Positions 1 to 7,304 are shown, numbered from the stretch's first letter. The stretch is 64,000 bases of DNA from Pantoea latae (GCF_002077695.1 NZ_MWUE01000033.1:307072-371071); one strand, 5' to 3'. Numbers and translations: made by a program. The notes: generated by a model from the letters alone, not told the origin.

Positions 1-123
1 AGCCTGCTGCGGCGATCTGTTAATCCACTCAGCCGCGGCTTTACAAAAATAAAATATCAACGGGGTCATGGCCGCTAAAATGAGAGGTGAGGTTATTCAC
101 TATTCGCAAACGGAGGAGAGTTC

Positions 124-429
124 GTGTTATTTCACAACCATGAGAAAGGTCACGCCGTAATTGGCGAAGCTGTTATCAACCTCGCTCTCGATGGAAAGGA
201 AATAAGCGTTGAGACACTCATCGCTGAGCTTGGTCTGATGGCGGAAACGGAGACGCATGCCGCGAAGCTTACTGAGATCGAAGAAGCCAGACGCTGGCTT
301 CAACGGTATCAGCATCACGACGCCCGGCATCAGTCCGAACTGCACTGGCTAACGGTGACGGGTCGGAACGATGATGGAAAACACAGCGAGGACGTCATTC
401 GGCTCCGGCCGGAAAACGACGATGAATGA
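124..429 (+). CDS. YmgA/AriR-like small connector-type protein
   Basis: This is a 101-residue acidic protein with no signal peptide or membrane segment. Residues 13-50 carry the pattern IGEAVINLALDGKEIS followed by a predicted helix, matching the N-terminal helix layout of YmgA/AriR-family regulators, which in E. coli act as connectors to the RcsCDB phosphorelay and influence biofilm and acid resistance. The start is GTG, preceded by a strong GGAGGAG about 7 bases upstream. It lies 290 bp upstream of ycgZ and resembles the protein encoded at 1575-1832, suggesting duplication. The C-terminal third (from about residue 60) is not family-typical. Function is inferred from family and clustering only. 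Confidence 0.6.
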   Translation: MLFHNHEKGHAVIGEAVINLALDGKEISVETLIAELGLMAETETHAAKLTEIEEARRWLQRYQHHDARHQSELHWLTVTGRNDDGKHSEDVIRLRPENDDE

Positions 430-720
430 TAGCCTCAATATCGGGCGCGTCTGACGCGATCCGGCCGGAGAACCCTGTCAGGGATGACGCTTTTCCTCTG
501 TTGTTCTGCATCAGCAGCCGGCAAAGTTGTACAACTTTACAGGCGTATTTTGTCGAGCTGACACCACGTAATGCCCTGTTTAGGGTAATTTAGCACTTTT
601 TGCACAAAAATAAGACCTGTACAACTACGCATTAGCTGTACAAGTTTGGCAGAGTTGGTTAACTTTACCCCATGCAGCAGTGCTCACACATTAATCGCTT
701 GTTAACGCAGAGGGTTTACC
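430..720. promoter_or_regulatory. ycgZ upstream region with TGTACA palindromes
   Basis: This gene-free stretch holds a perfect 16-bp palindrome, AAAGTTGTACAACTTT, at 523-538. Two more TGTACA cores lie at 618-623 and 637-642, 19 bp apart and close upstream of ycgZ. Such TGTACA palindromes resemble reported sites of MlrA/BluR-type MerR regulators; in E. coli BluR represses ycgZ-ymgAB. That they bind such a factor here is inference. No sigma-70 promoter could be placed with certainty. Confidence 0.5.
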
Positions 721-957
721 ATGCGCCAGAACGTGACAGTTTCAGACACCGTCCGCTATATCAGCAACGCCGCGCTGCCGACCCAGCAGGAAACCCTGGG
801 GCAAGTGGTCGTAGAGATCCTGCGCGCTGGCCAGAACCTGAACCGCAAAGCGCTTTGCTCGCGGCTGATCCGTCGCCTTGAACAGGCGTCAGGCCCAGAG
901 GAAGAGCAGCAGCTTCATTTACTGATCGGCATGCTGTTTAGTCAGCAGACAAGTTAA
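721..957 (+). CDS. ycgZ: YcgZ family small regulatory protein
   Basis: This 78-residue cytoplasmic protein closely resembles E. coli YcgZ over its whole length. Shared blocks include TQQETLGQVVVEIL near residue 20, LNRKALCSRLIRRLE near residue 40, and a C-terminal LLIGMLF. In E. coli YcgZ is the first gene of the BluR-repressed ycgZ-ymgA-ariR-ymgC operon, which responds to blue light and low temperature and modulates Rcs signalling and biofilm formation. The ATG follows AGAGGGTTTACC. It leads a same-strand pair with ariR (1065). The promoter region upstream carries TGTACA palindromes. No BluR or BluF gene is visible in the window. Confidence 0.85.
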   Translation: MRQNVTVSDTVRYISNAALPTQQETLGQVVVEILRAGQNLNRKALCSRLIRRLEQASGPEEEQQLHLLIGMLFSQQTS

Positions 958-969
958 AGCTGTTTAACC

Positions 970-1010
970 AGATTAAGGTTCAGGCTTTCGGCTTCGCCTG
1001 ACATTAATCT
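970..1010 (+). promoter_or_regulatory. Intercistronic hairpin between ycgZ and ariR
   Basis: Arms AGATTAA (970-976) and TTAATCT (1004-1010) flank an inner stem TCAGGC (980-985) / GCCTGA (996-1001). The result is a two-part stem-loop in the ycgZ-ariR spacer. No T tract follows, so it is more likely an mRNA processing or stability element, or a weak attenuator, than a full terminator. Its role is inferred. Confidence 0.4.
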
Positions 1011-1064
1011 TCCTGTTTTCGGCGCTGCGCTTTCGAGCCGCAGACTCTGATAAAAGAATCGACT

Positions 1065-1340
1065 ATGCAAACTCATTCAACCGCGCAGCGTACACCCTCC
1101 ACCGAAGCCGCTATCATTAACCATTTCCGCGAGGCGGGCGATCGCCTGGAAGCAGAAGCGCAGGTGCTCGAGGCGGCGATTCGCGATATCGTTATCCACG
1201 GCAAGCGCGTCACCAGCAAAGCCATCATTATCTGGCTTATCGCTGAGCTGGAGAGCACCACGGACGTTGTACAACTGGACGTGCTGCGCCACTGTCTGGA
1301 AATCGTGGTCGGCCGCACGCCGGATGACGAAGGCATTTAA
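1065..1340 (+). CDS. ariR: AriR/YmgB family connector protein
   Basis: This 91-residue protein is a clear AriR (YmgB) relative. It shares the pattern ANHFREAGDRLEAEAQVL near residues 18-36, then SKAIIIWLIAELESTTDV and a terminal LEIVVGRTPDDE with the E. coli protein. AriR is a small all-helical dimer that regulates acid resistance and biofilm formation and acts on RcsCDB signalling. It sits 107 bp after ycgZ on the same strand, as in the E. coli operon, but no ymgA lies between them here. A GTTGTACAAC palindrome lies inside the coding sequence at 1266-1275. Confidence 0.85.
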   Translation: MQTHSTAQRTPSTEAAIINHFREAGDRLEAEAQVLEAAIRDIVIHGKRVTSKAIIIWLIAELESTTDVVQLDVLRHCLEIVVGRTPDDEGI

Positions 1341-1450
1341 GGCGCTGTCTGGCTCACAGACGCGGGCGGGGCAGTTTCAAACTGTCCCTGCGACGCCATA
1401 ACGGAACAGCTGACGGCGGCGGCAAGGGAAACGGCAATCCAGATTTTCAT
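1337..1450 (-). CDS. Small secreted or lipoprotein-like peptide
   Basis: This 37-residue ORF has a good ribosome site (GGAGAG about 5 bases before the ATG). It begins MKIWIAVSLAAAVSC, a short positively charged start and hydrophobic core typical of a signal peptide. AVSC near residues 12-15 could be a weak lipobox; alternatively signal peptidase I could cut after SVMA. The mature part is about 18-23 residues and rich in Ser, Pro and Gln. Its stop codon overlaps the 3' end of ariR on the opposite strand. No known family was recognised; the evidence is the ribosome site plus the leader-like N terminus. Confidence 0.45.
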   Translation of the reverse strand: MKIWIAVSLAAAVSCSVMASQGQFETAPPASVSQTAP

Positions 1451-1574
1451 GGCTCTCTCCAGGTCTTATCAGGTTAATAAACATTAGCCTGGCACGGATA
1501 CGCGGTAGCGAAAGTGCTGGCGACCAGAAAAGGACTTTTCTGAGAGAGAAGCGGGCGGGCAACCGCCGCCCGTT

Positions 1575-1832
1575 TCAGTGCAGCAGCTGACCTGCCGCCG
1601 GGCGATCCAACTGAAAGCCGGAAGAGACCGCACGCGAGCGCAGCTCGCGGGTAACTTTGGCAATCGCGCAGCGCATCGCGGTCACACGCTCGCTATCCTG
1701 CTCATCTTGCATCTGATGCTGCAGCGCCTCGGTCACGGCGCGCCAGCTAATCTCTTCGCCAGCATTTACCAGTTGCATAATCGCTTCGCCAATAACGATA
1801 TCGGTCATTCTCTCATCTGCGTTATTCTTCAT
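1575..1832 (-). CDS. YmgA-like small connector-type protein
   Basis: This is an 85-residue cytoplasmic protein. Residues 11-50 (DIVIGEAIMQLVNAGEEIS and on) match the pattern of the protein at 124-429 and resemble the N-terminal half of E. coli YmgA. The family consists of small helical modulators of the Rcs pathway and biofilm formation. It is transcribed opposite to ycgZ-ariR and closes a four-member cluster of related small proteins within 1.8 kb. A longer opposite-strand ORF covers the same DNA, but it lacks family similarity and is taken as a shadow. Confidence 0.6.
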   Translation of the reverse strand: MKNNADERMTDIVIGEAIMQLVNAGEEISWRAVTEALQHQMQDEQDSERVTAMRCAIAKVTRELRSRAVSSGFQLDRPAAGQLLH

Positions 1833-1911
1833 ATTTACTCGTCTCGCCTATGACATACAAAAAGCGTAGCACAGGAAAGCGTGGTCGTAGCCGCTGCCGA
1901 TCCTGAAACCA

Positions 1912-2373
1912 TTAGCGGCGTAGACGGTAAATATCCGCAAAGTAGAGATAGCCTTTTTTATCGTACTGCTTCTTCAGACGCGCTTTTTCCTCTTCGCTCA
2001 GCACGTTGCCGCTCAGCAGCGAGTGGATAAAAGCTTCGCGCACGTGAATCTCCATATACCAGTCGCCGGTATAGCAATTTTTCAGCGCGCCTCGATCAAT
2101 ATCGTTCACTTTATAGGCGGGATCGATATGAAAAAAGAAAAAGAAATTACAGATGGCGAAAATAGCGCAGCAGACAATATATTCCGTCATGCCAAACGAG
2201 GCGGAGTAGAGCAGCACGCCCATGGTGATAACAAAGAGAAAGCACATCAGGCCATAAAGTCCTGAATATTGTTTAATAAAAGAGACGTCGAAATAAGGTC
2301 GATCGTTACGGTTTTCTGCGCGGTTTATTTGATCCAGCTCCTGCTGCAGCAGGCTGTGTAATTCGTTCTGCAT
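1912..2373 (-). CDS. ylaC: YlaC family inner membrane protein
   Basis: This 153-residue protein matches E. coli YlaC in length and layout. It has an N-terminal soluble part with a basic/aromatic motif (FDVSFIKQYSGL, about 28-40), two closely spaced membrane segments (about 38-60 and 66-83), then a cytoplasmic tail with CYTGDWY near residue 104 and a terminal KKGYLYFADI block. YlaC has no established function. The ATG follows AGGAGAGAGAGA. It is a single gene flanked by the connector cluster and the DHDPS-family gene, with no visible operon. Confidence 0.85.
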   Translation of the reverse strand: MQNELHSLLQQELDQINRAENRNDRPYFDVSFIKQYSGLYGLMCFLFVITMGVLLYSASFGMTEYIVCCAIFAICNFFFFFHIDPAYKVNDIDRGALKNCYTGDWYMEIHVREAFIHSLLSGNVLSEEEKARLKKQYDKKGYLYFADIYRLRR

Positions 2374-2460
2374 TGTCTCTCTCTCTCCTGAAATAACGGC
2401 GAAAGTATAGTGGAAGCGGGTATGTTAAGACACCGCTTTCCCTGTGACGAGACGGCGCTG

Positions 2461-3354
2461 TCAGCTCAGCTCCAGCGCCGCAATGACGGCGGCGACCTCG
2501 GCGCGCTGTGCGGCGGAAAGCGGCAGCAGCGGACGGGGCAGACAATCGACGTCGGTCAGCCCCTGCGCGCTGGCGGCGGCGGCCATCACGCGAAGACTGC
2601 CGCCGTGCTGGCGAAACAGCGCCCACAGCGGCTCCAGCCGAGCAGATAACCGGGTAACGCGCTGCGCATCGCCTTGTGCGGCGGCGTCGGTTATCGCTTT
2701 CGCCGTCTGCGGAAACAGCCCGCCGCACACCGAATACCAGAGATCGCAGCCGGCATTCAGCCCCAGCCCGGCAACCGCGTCGACGCTGACGCCGAGGCTG
2801 ACGTGCGTTGGCAGAACCGCGCGCAGCTGACGAATATGCCCGGAAGCCTTTTCCTCATCGGCCGGCACGCCGGGGATTTTAATTGAGCGCACGTGAGGCA
2901 GGGCGGCGATGCGCTGATAAAGCCCTGAGGTGAAGGTAAAACGCGTGGTGCCAGGATTGTCATACAGGCAGAGAGGAACAGAGACATGCCGCGACACGGT
3001 GTCGAACAGGTTGAACACCTCTTCCTCGCTAAGAGGCTGATAGCTGACAGGCGGCAACAGCAGCGCGCGGGCGCCCGCGCGCTGCGCATCATCCGCCAGA
3101 TGCAGCACTTCATCAGTACTGACCGCGCCGACGCAAACCATCACCGGAATATTATCCGCATGCTCCACCGCCAGAGTGGCGACGCGTTGTCTCTGCTGCC
3201 GCGTCAGGTAGGCGTAGCAGCCGGTCGAGCCCAGCGCGCCAATCGCGTCGACTTTCGCCGCCGTCAGGCGCGCCACAAGCCGGACAAACCCCGTTTCATC
3301 AATCTTTGACGCCGTGACGGGCGTTAGGGGAAAGGCATTCAGGCCGGTAAACAT
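2461..3354 (-). CDS. DHDPS/NAL family aldolase-lyase
   Basis: This 297-residue (beta/alpha)8 protein belongs to the dihydrodipicolinate synthase/N-acetylneuraminate lyase superfamily. Family landmarks are GSTGCYAYL (phosphate/pyruvate-binding loop, about 42-50), YDNPGTTRF (catalytic Tyr, about 134) and SIKIPG (Schiff-base Lys, about 160). The canonical GTTGE of DapA is changed to GSTGC, so this is probably not the lysine enzyme but a paralogue acting on another 2-oxo acid. It lies 31 bp downstream of the XRE-cupin regulator on the same strand, suggesting that regulator controls it. Substrate unknown. Confidence 0.8.
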   Translation of the reverse strand: MFTGLNAFPLTPVTASKIDETGFVRLVARLTAAKVDAIGALGSTGCYAYLTRQQRQRVATLAVEHADNIPVMVCVGAVSTDEVLHLADDAQRAGARALLLPPVSYQPLSEEEVFNLFDTVSRHVSVPLCLYDNPGTTRFTFTSGLYQRIAALPHVRSIKIPGVPADEEKASGHIRQLRAVLPTHVSLGVSVDAVAGLGLNAGCDLWYSVCGGLFPQTAKAITDAAAQGDAQRVTRLSARLEPLWALFRQHGGSLRVMAAAASAQGLTDVDCLPRPLLPLSAAQRAEVAAVIAALELS

Positions 3355-3385
3355 AGCACACTCCCTTTATTCTGATGACGCGCTG

Positions 3386-3988
3386 TTAGCGCGCGTTTTC
3401 ATGAACCGTCATGGTGAAAGCGAGCGGTGTGTCGCCTGCGCAGGCGTAGCTGTGCGGCACGTCGGTGGCGGCCACGGCGGAATAGCCCGCCGCAAGGGTA
3501 AACACGTCGTCGTTTACCGTTAACAGCAGCGTGCCGGCGGTCACGTGCAGCAGTTCCGTGGTCTCCTGCGGATGGCCGGGAGAGGTAAAGATCTCGCCAG
3601 GAAACAGCTGCCACTGCCAGAGTTCCACCATGTTCGGTCCGCTGGTGCCCGCCAGCAAACGGGCGCTGCCGCCGTGATCACCCTGCCACAGCACCGGGAT
3701 CTGTTCTGGCTGAATAAGGTGCACGCCAGGGTCGCTGGCGACATTAACGATATCGGCGACGGAGATGCCCATTGCCGCTGCGAGACGACAAAGCAATGCA
3801 ATGCTGGGATTCGCCCTACAGGCCTCTATCTCCACCAGCATACCTTTGCTGACGCCTGCGCGGCGCGACAGCTCATCCAGCGACAATTTTTTCTGACTAC
3901 GGTAAAGCCTGATGCGCGCGGAAAGGGCTTCGCTGACCGCCATCGCATCAGCACCCGCGTCGGTCGTTATATTGACTTTTTTGGTCAT
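3386..3988 (-). CDS. XRE-cupin transcriptional regulator
   Basis: This 200-residue regulator has an N-terminal XRE helix-turn-helix (about residues 24-80, LSLDELSRRAGVSKGML) and a C-terminal cupin_2 barrel (about 110-195, with HPQETTELLHVTAGTLLLTV). Such fusions usually sense a small molecule in the cupin and regulate neighbouring catabolic genes. The gene precedes the DHDPS-family gene on the same strand and is divergent from the B3/B4 gene, whose start is about 43 bp away, so one short intergenic segment likely serves both. No strong ribosome site precedes the ATG. Confidence 0.85.
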   Translation of the reverse strand: MTKKVNITTDAGADAMAVSEALSARIRLYRSQKKLSLDELSRRAGVSKGMLVEIEACRANPSIALLCRLAAAMGISVADIVNVASDPGVHLIQPEQIPVLWQGDHGGSARLLAGTSGPNMVELWQWQLFPGEIFTSPGHPQETTELLHVTAGTLLLTVNDDVFTLAAGYSAVAATDVPHSYACAGDTPLAFTMTVHENAR

Positions 3989-4031
3989 CGGTCGATATTA
4001 TGCAATAAATTAGTCATTAGTGGATTATGAA

Positions 4032-4721
4032 ATGTCTCCTGCATTGCCGTCAATCAGTTCAGATATCAGCCGCATCGCGCCAGGCTTTCGCGCGTTAAGT
4101 ATTGTCGTCGAAGCGGCCGCCGTGCGCGCTCCAGAGGCAGGTTCAGAGGCGCTGCGCGCGGCCTGCGCAGCGGTGCTGGCCGGCGAGCCGAGCTGGGGCG
4201 ACGCGCATCTCGCCGCCTGGGGCCGTGTTTTTCAGGCGTTCGGCGCGAAGCCCAAACGCACGCCCTGCTCGGCGGAAGCGCTGCGCAAGCGCGTGCTGCG
4301 TGACGGTACCATGGCGTCGCTCGATCCGGTGGTCGATCTCTATAACGCGGTAAGCCTGCGCTATGCCATTCCCGTTGGCGGAGAGAACCTGGCCGCCTAT
4401 GCGGGCGCACCAAGACTCTGTCTCGCTGACGGCAGCGAAACGTTCGATACCGTTAAAGAGGGAGAGCCTGCGCTGGAAACGGTCGAGGCGGGCGAAGCGA
4501 TCTGGCGCGACGATATCGGCGTCACCTGCCGCCGCTGGAACTGGCGGCAGGGTGTCAGAACCCGCCTGAGCGCGGCGGACGCAAATATGTGGTTTATCCT
4601 CGAGAGCCTGCCGGAAATGCCGCTCGACGCGCTTTACGCCGCCGCCAGCATGCTGACGGACGGGCTGGAGAAGATGATGCCTGGCGCCAAAATTGAGATG
4701 GCGCGGATCGACGCGCTATAG
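4032..4721 (+). CDS. B3/B4 domain-containing protein
   Basis: This 229-residue protein is a stand-alone B3/B4 domain, the fold of the tRNA-editing domain in the beta subunit of phenylalanyl-tRNA synthetase. Visible family blocks are LRKRVLRDG, VVDLYNAVSLRYAIPVGGENL and the C-terminal CRRWNWRQG. Free-standing members are thought to edit or bind aminoacylated tRNA or related molecules, but most are uncharacterised. ATG at 4032 is preferred over an in-frame GTG at 4020 because only the ATG has a purine-rich segment (GGA) at useful distance. It is divergent from the XRE-cupin gene. Confidence 0.8.
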   Translation: MSPALPSISSDISRIAPGFRALSIVVEAAAVRAPEAGSEALRAACAAVLAGEPSWGDAHLAAWGRVFQAFGAKPKRTPCSAEALRKRVLRDGTMASLDPVVDLYNAVSLRYAIPVGGENLAAYAGAPRLCLADGSETFDTVKEGEPALETVEAGEAIWRDDIGVTCRRWNWRQGVRTRLSAADANMWFILESLPEMPLDALYAAASMLTDGLEKMMPGAKIEMARIDAL

Positions 4722-4733
4722 CCTGCCGCGCCG

Positions 4734-5042
4734 TCAGGCGCGGGAAGAGAAGATAAAGTGGCTATCGGTTTCGCTGATCAGAAAGAGATTTTTCGCTTCT
4801 CCGCTGGGGGAGACAAAAACCACTTCCTCCCCAATGCTGAGCGGCGCAAACACCTCAACGGGCTGATTCTCTTTTTGAATCTCCAGCAGCATGCGTGACT
4901 CAAAGGCGCGATCGGCAACGGTATCGAGCTGATAGTTGCAGCTAAAAGAGTGTTCAGGCTTATCGAGTATATAGAACTGTCCGGACGGCATAAGCATGAC
5001 CTCATGAGTGGAAGCGGCACGGCAAAAAACGCCGGTATGCAT
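4734..5042 (-). CDS. Hypothetical protein
   Basis: This 102-residue ORF has no recognised family. The sequence is soluble, beta-rich and ends FIFSSRA. The start is uncertain: an internal ATG at 4991, preceded by GAGG about 8 bases upstream, would give an 85-residue protein beginning MPSGQFYILDKPEHSF and looks better supported than the outer ATG. It converges on the B3/B4 gene with a 12-bp gap. Codon use resembles neighbouring genes, so it is probably real. Confidence 0.5.
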   Translation of the reverse strand: MHTGVFCRAASTHEVMLMPSGQFYILDKPEHSFSCNYQLDTVADRAFESRMLLEIQKENQPVEVFAPLSIGEEVVFVSPSGEAKNLFLISETDSHFIFSSRA

Positions 5043-5169
5043 TGAGTGTAGCTATAAAAGCGCGGTTCAGAGAGAGCAGGGCGGGTGGCGCGGCGATCAA
5101 AGTTAGCAGGCTAATAATTGCATAAGCAAAAAAGGTTAAAGAGAGGCGGGGTTTTTATGAGACTATTCT

Positions 5170-5266
5170 TACGCCCCTTCAAGAGCTAAGCCAATGCGAG
5201 TGCCGGAGATAAGCGCCGGGTGGGGCATGCATTTTCTTTCAGGTCGCCTTCGGGCGGCCTTTTTTA
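5170..5266 (+). ncRNA. Candidate small RNA ending in a strong terminator
   Basis: A clear rho-independent terminator on the plus strand (5241-5265) lies between two minus-strand genes, so it must end a plus-strand transcript that is not one of the annotated genes. About 70-90 nt upstream the sequence is compact, with a possible CCGG..CCGG stem near 5203-5219. No known RNA was recognised and no confident promoter was found; the 5' end is a guess. A 9-codon ORF at 5157-5186 could instead be a tiny peptide. Confidence 0.35.
5241..5266 (+). terminator. Rho-independent terminator
   Basis: Stem AGGTCGCC, tetraloop TTCG, stem GGCGGCCT (one G-T pair), then a run of T to 5265. The T tract lies only on the plus-strand side. 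Confidence 0.75.
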
Positions 5267-5314
5267 CGTCAGCAAAAACGCCAGTCCGTGGCGAACGATC
5301 ATCCTGAAGGTACC

Positions 5315-5500
5315 TTACTCAGAATTACCAGGCGGGCGCCGACTCTTCTGACCCCCTTTCCGGCCCGCTTCCCTGGCTCTGTCAGGATTGTTCCTGAAAT
5401 TGCCTCCGCTGGCCTTGCCTCCTGCACTGCCCGCTTCTTTAGCGCGATCCGGATCGTTGGCAAAATTGCCTGCGCCACCTCTGTACTTCTGTTGTGTCAT
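5315..5500 (-). CDS. yciG: YciG-like KGG-repeat stress protein
   Basis: This 61-residue hydrophilic protein contains two copies of the KGG/stress-induced motif: GGAGNFANDPDRAKEAGSAGG and a second starting GGNFRNNPDRAREAG. The same architecture is found in E. coli YciG and Bacillus GsiB-type general stress proteins. E. coli yciG belongs to an RpoS-controlled operon linked to motility; the molecular role is unclear. ATG 5500 is chosen because AGGAG lies 8 bases upstream; an upstream TTG in the same frame overlaps that ribosome site. Confidence 0.85.
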   Translation of the reverse strand: MTQQKYRGGAGNFANDPDRAKEAGSAGGKASGGNFRNNPDRAREAGRKGGQKSRRPPGNSE

Positions 5501-5536
5501 AGACAGAACTCCTATCAATGTTCCATGAGATAAAAG

Positions 5537-5548
5537 GACTAGCTAGTC
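5537..5548. promoter_or_regulatory. Palindrome upstream of yciG
   Basis: GACTAGCTAGTC is a perfect 12-bp palindrome about 37 bp before the yciG start, containing CTAG twice. It could be an operator; there is no direct evidence for a binding protein. Confidence 0.25.
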
Positions 5549-5636
5549 ACCCTTATAGCGTAGTTCGCCGTTTCGCCTGCGCAAGTGAGCCGTAGCGAAA
5601 AAGTTGAGTATTTTCGGGAAGTTATTGGATTTACAG

Positions 5637-5664
5637 CACATGCCGCCGCGCGCGGCGGCATGTG
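5637..5664 (-). terminator. 28-bp perfect palindrome after the channel gene
   Basis: Positions 5637-5650 and 5651-5664 are perfect reverse complements (arm CACATGCCGCCGCG), starting 3 bp past the stop of the mechanosensitive channel gene. It would form a 14-bp GC-rich hairpin in that gene's mRNA. No good T tract follows, so it may act as a 3' stabiliser or imperfect terminator. Confidence 0.5.
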
Positions 5665-5666
5665 GT

Positions 5667-6932
5667 TCACACTGAGGGGGTGCGGGAGTTGGCTACGCTT
5701 TGCGCGCGATCGCGCGACAGGCGCCAGAAATCCGCGCCGGAAGGGTGCTGATAGATGCGCAGCGAAAACAGGCTCGCCACCGCATAGATATATTCGAAAA
5801 TCTCCGACTGCGAGTTCTCGTAATCCGCCCAGAGCGTCGACGAGGTAAAACAGTAGATCTCAACCGGCAATCCATCCGGCGACGGTTTGAGCGCACGCAC
5901 CACGGTATACATATCCTTGCGAATATCGTCGCGCTGCCCGAGCCAGGCGGTCAGATAGTGGCGAAACACGGTGAGATTGGTCATGCCGTTTTCAATAAAC
6001 CAGCGATCGCCGACCGCGCTGATATCACGTCCGTCGAGCAGCGCCGTCAGCGGCTCGCTCACGCCGCGCAGCTGCACCATCGACTGCAGCATCTCCTGAT
6101 TCACAAAGGTGACAGAATCGAGATCGAGATAGAAGCTGCGCATAATGCGGCGCGCGCCGGACGAGAACATCGCCTGCCAGTTGGTATAGGTTTCGGTCAG
6201 AAAATTTTTGGTCGGAATGCGCGAAATGGTGTTGTCCCAGTTGCGGATGGTGATGGTATGCAGGGCAATATCCGTCACCTCGCCGCTGAGGTTTTTATCC
6301 GGCATCTCGATCCAGTCGCCCAGCTGCAGCACGTCGTTGGATGAAACCTGAATATTCGCCACCAGCGACAGCAGCGTGTGCTGGAACACCAGCATCAGCA
6401 CCGCGGCGGCCGCGCCGAGGCTGGAGATAATAATCACCGGCGACTTATTCGACATAATCGCCAGGATCATAATCGCCGACAGAATATGCACCAGGATTTT
6501 GCCGACCTGGATATAGCCTTTAATCGAATGATTTTTGCGCTTCGACTTCTTCGAATAGGAGTTGTTAACAATCTCCAGCACTTCATTGAAGAACAGCGAT
6601 AAATAGACGAAAAACAAGATGCCGCACAGGGTCTTAATGGCGATTTGCAGATGCTCGGGCAATTCCGGCATAAACTGCAGCAGGTAATAAACGGTGATAA
6701 CCGGAATAAAGTTGGAGAGCTTCTCCGAAATGCGAACATCTTTATCCAGCGGGACATCGCTTTTATGCGCGCTGAAGAAGACTTTTCGCACCACTTTGAC
6801 AATAAACAGCTTGCAGGCGAAATGGGCGATCATGCCGGCCAGCACCAGCATGATGATATTAAAGGTGGCGGAAAGCGCGACGTTCCCCTCAATAAACCCC
6901 ATTAATTCGTTAAAATAGTGCATTTTTACCAC
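5667..6932 (-). CDS. YbdG-like MscS-family mechanosensitive channel
   Basis: This 421-residue inner-membrane protein resembles E. coli YbdG (MscM) in length and sequence. It has about five membrane segments in the first 210 residues, the pore helix around SLGAAAAVLMLVF (about 173-186), then a cytoplasmic MscS beta domain with GDWIEMP and a long YbdG-type C terminus (LPVEIYCFTSSTLWADYE). Such channels open under hypoosmotic stress. The segment after the pore reads QHTLLSLVAN where YbdG has KDPILGLVAG. The start is uncertain (GTG 6932 or ATG 6923); neither has a strong ribosome site. Single gene. Confidence 0.85.
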   Translation of the reverse strand: MVKMHYFNELMGFIEGNVALSATFNIIMLVLAGMIAHFACKLFIVKVVRKVFFSAHKSDVPLDKDVRISEKLSNFIPVITVYYLLQFMPELPEHLQIAIKTLCGILFFVYLSLFFNEVLEIVNNSYSKKSKRKNHSIKGYIQVGKILVHILSAIMILAIMSNKSPVIIISSLGAAAAVLMLVFQHTLLSLVANIQVSSNDVLQLGDWIEMPDKNLSGEVTDIALHTITIRNWDNTISRIPTKNFLTETYTNWQAMFSSGARRIMRSFYLDLDSVTFVNQEMLQSMVQLRGVSEPLTALLDGRDISAVGDRWFIENGMTNLTVFRHYLTAWLGQRDDIRKDMYTVVRALKPSPDGLPVEIYCFTSSTLWADYENSQSEIFEYIYAVASLFSLRIYQHPSGADFWRLSRDRAQSVANSRTPSV

Positions 6933-7100
6933 GTACAGACCAAGGGTAGACGGAAGTTAACCATAAAACGGTGGCAGATGATAAGCGACCAATGCGCCAG
7001 AGGCAGGTTACGCCCAGACAGCGCCGGGCGAAAGGGGCGCGCAGGCAGACGGGTTAAGGCTGGACGGTAACGAGGCCGCCTTAGCCCGCCGCGTTGCGCG

Positions 7101-7304
7101 TCAGAGCAGAGAATCGGGATTGGCTTTAGCCGCTTTCTTCTCCTCCTCGACGGCCTGCACCGGATCGGCGGCGCTCAGCCAGCGATCGAACTTCTGATAG
7201 GTCTCGATAAAGGATTTAAAGTAGACGGTAATGCCGGTGACATTCTCTTTACGCTCCATATAAGCCACCGCCAGTTTAAACGCATCCTGATTTTCAAATT
7301 TCAC
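7101..7304 (-). CDS. Hypothetical small protein
   Basis: This 67-residue soluble protein is predicted mostly helical, with an acidic and lysine-rich C terminus (EEEKKAAKANPD). The GTG start is preceded by GGAGAG about 10 bases upstream. No family was recognised. It stands alone between the channel gene and the Gfo/Idh/MocA gene, on the same strand as both but separated by more than 150 bp on each side. The ribosome site and codon use argue that it is a real gene. Confidence 0.55.
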   Translation of the reverse strand: MKFENQDAFKLAVAYMERKENVTGITVYFKSFIETYQKFDRWLSAADPVQAVEEEKKAAKANPDSLL

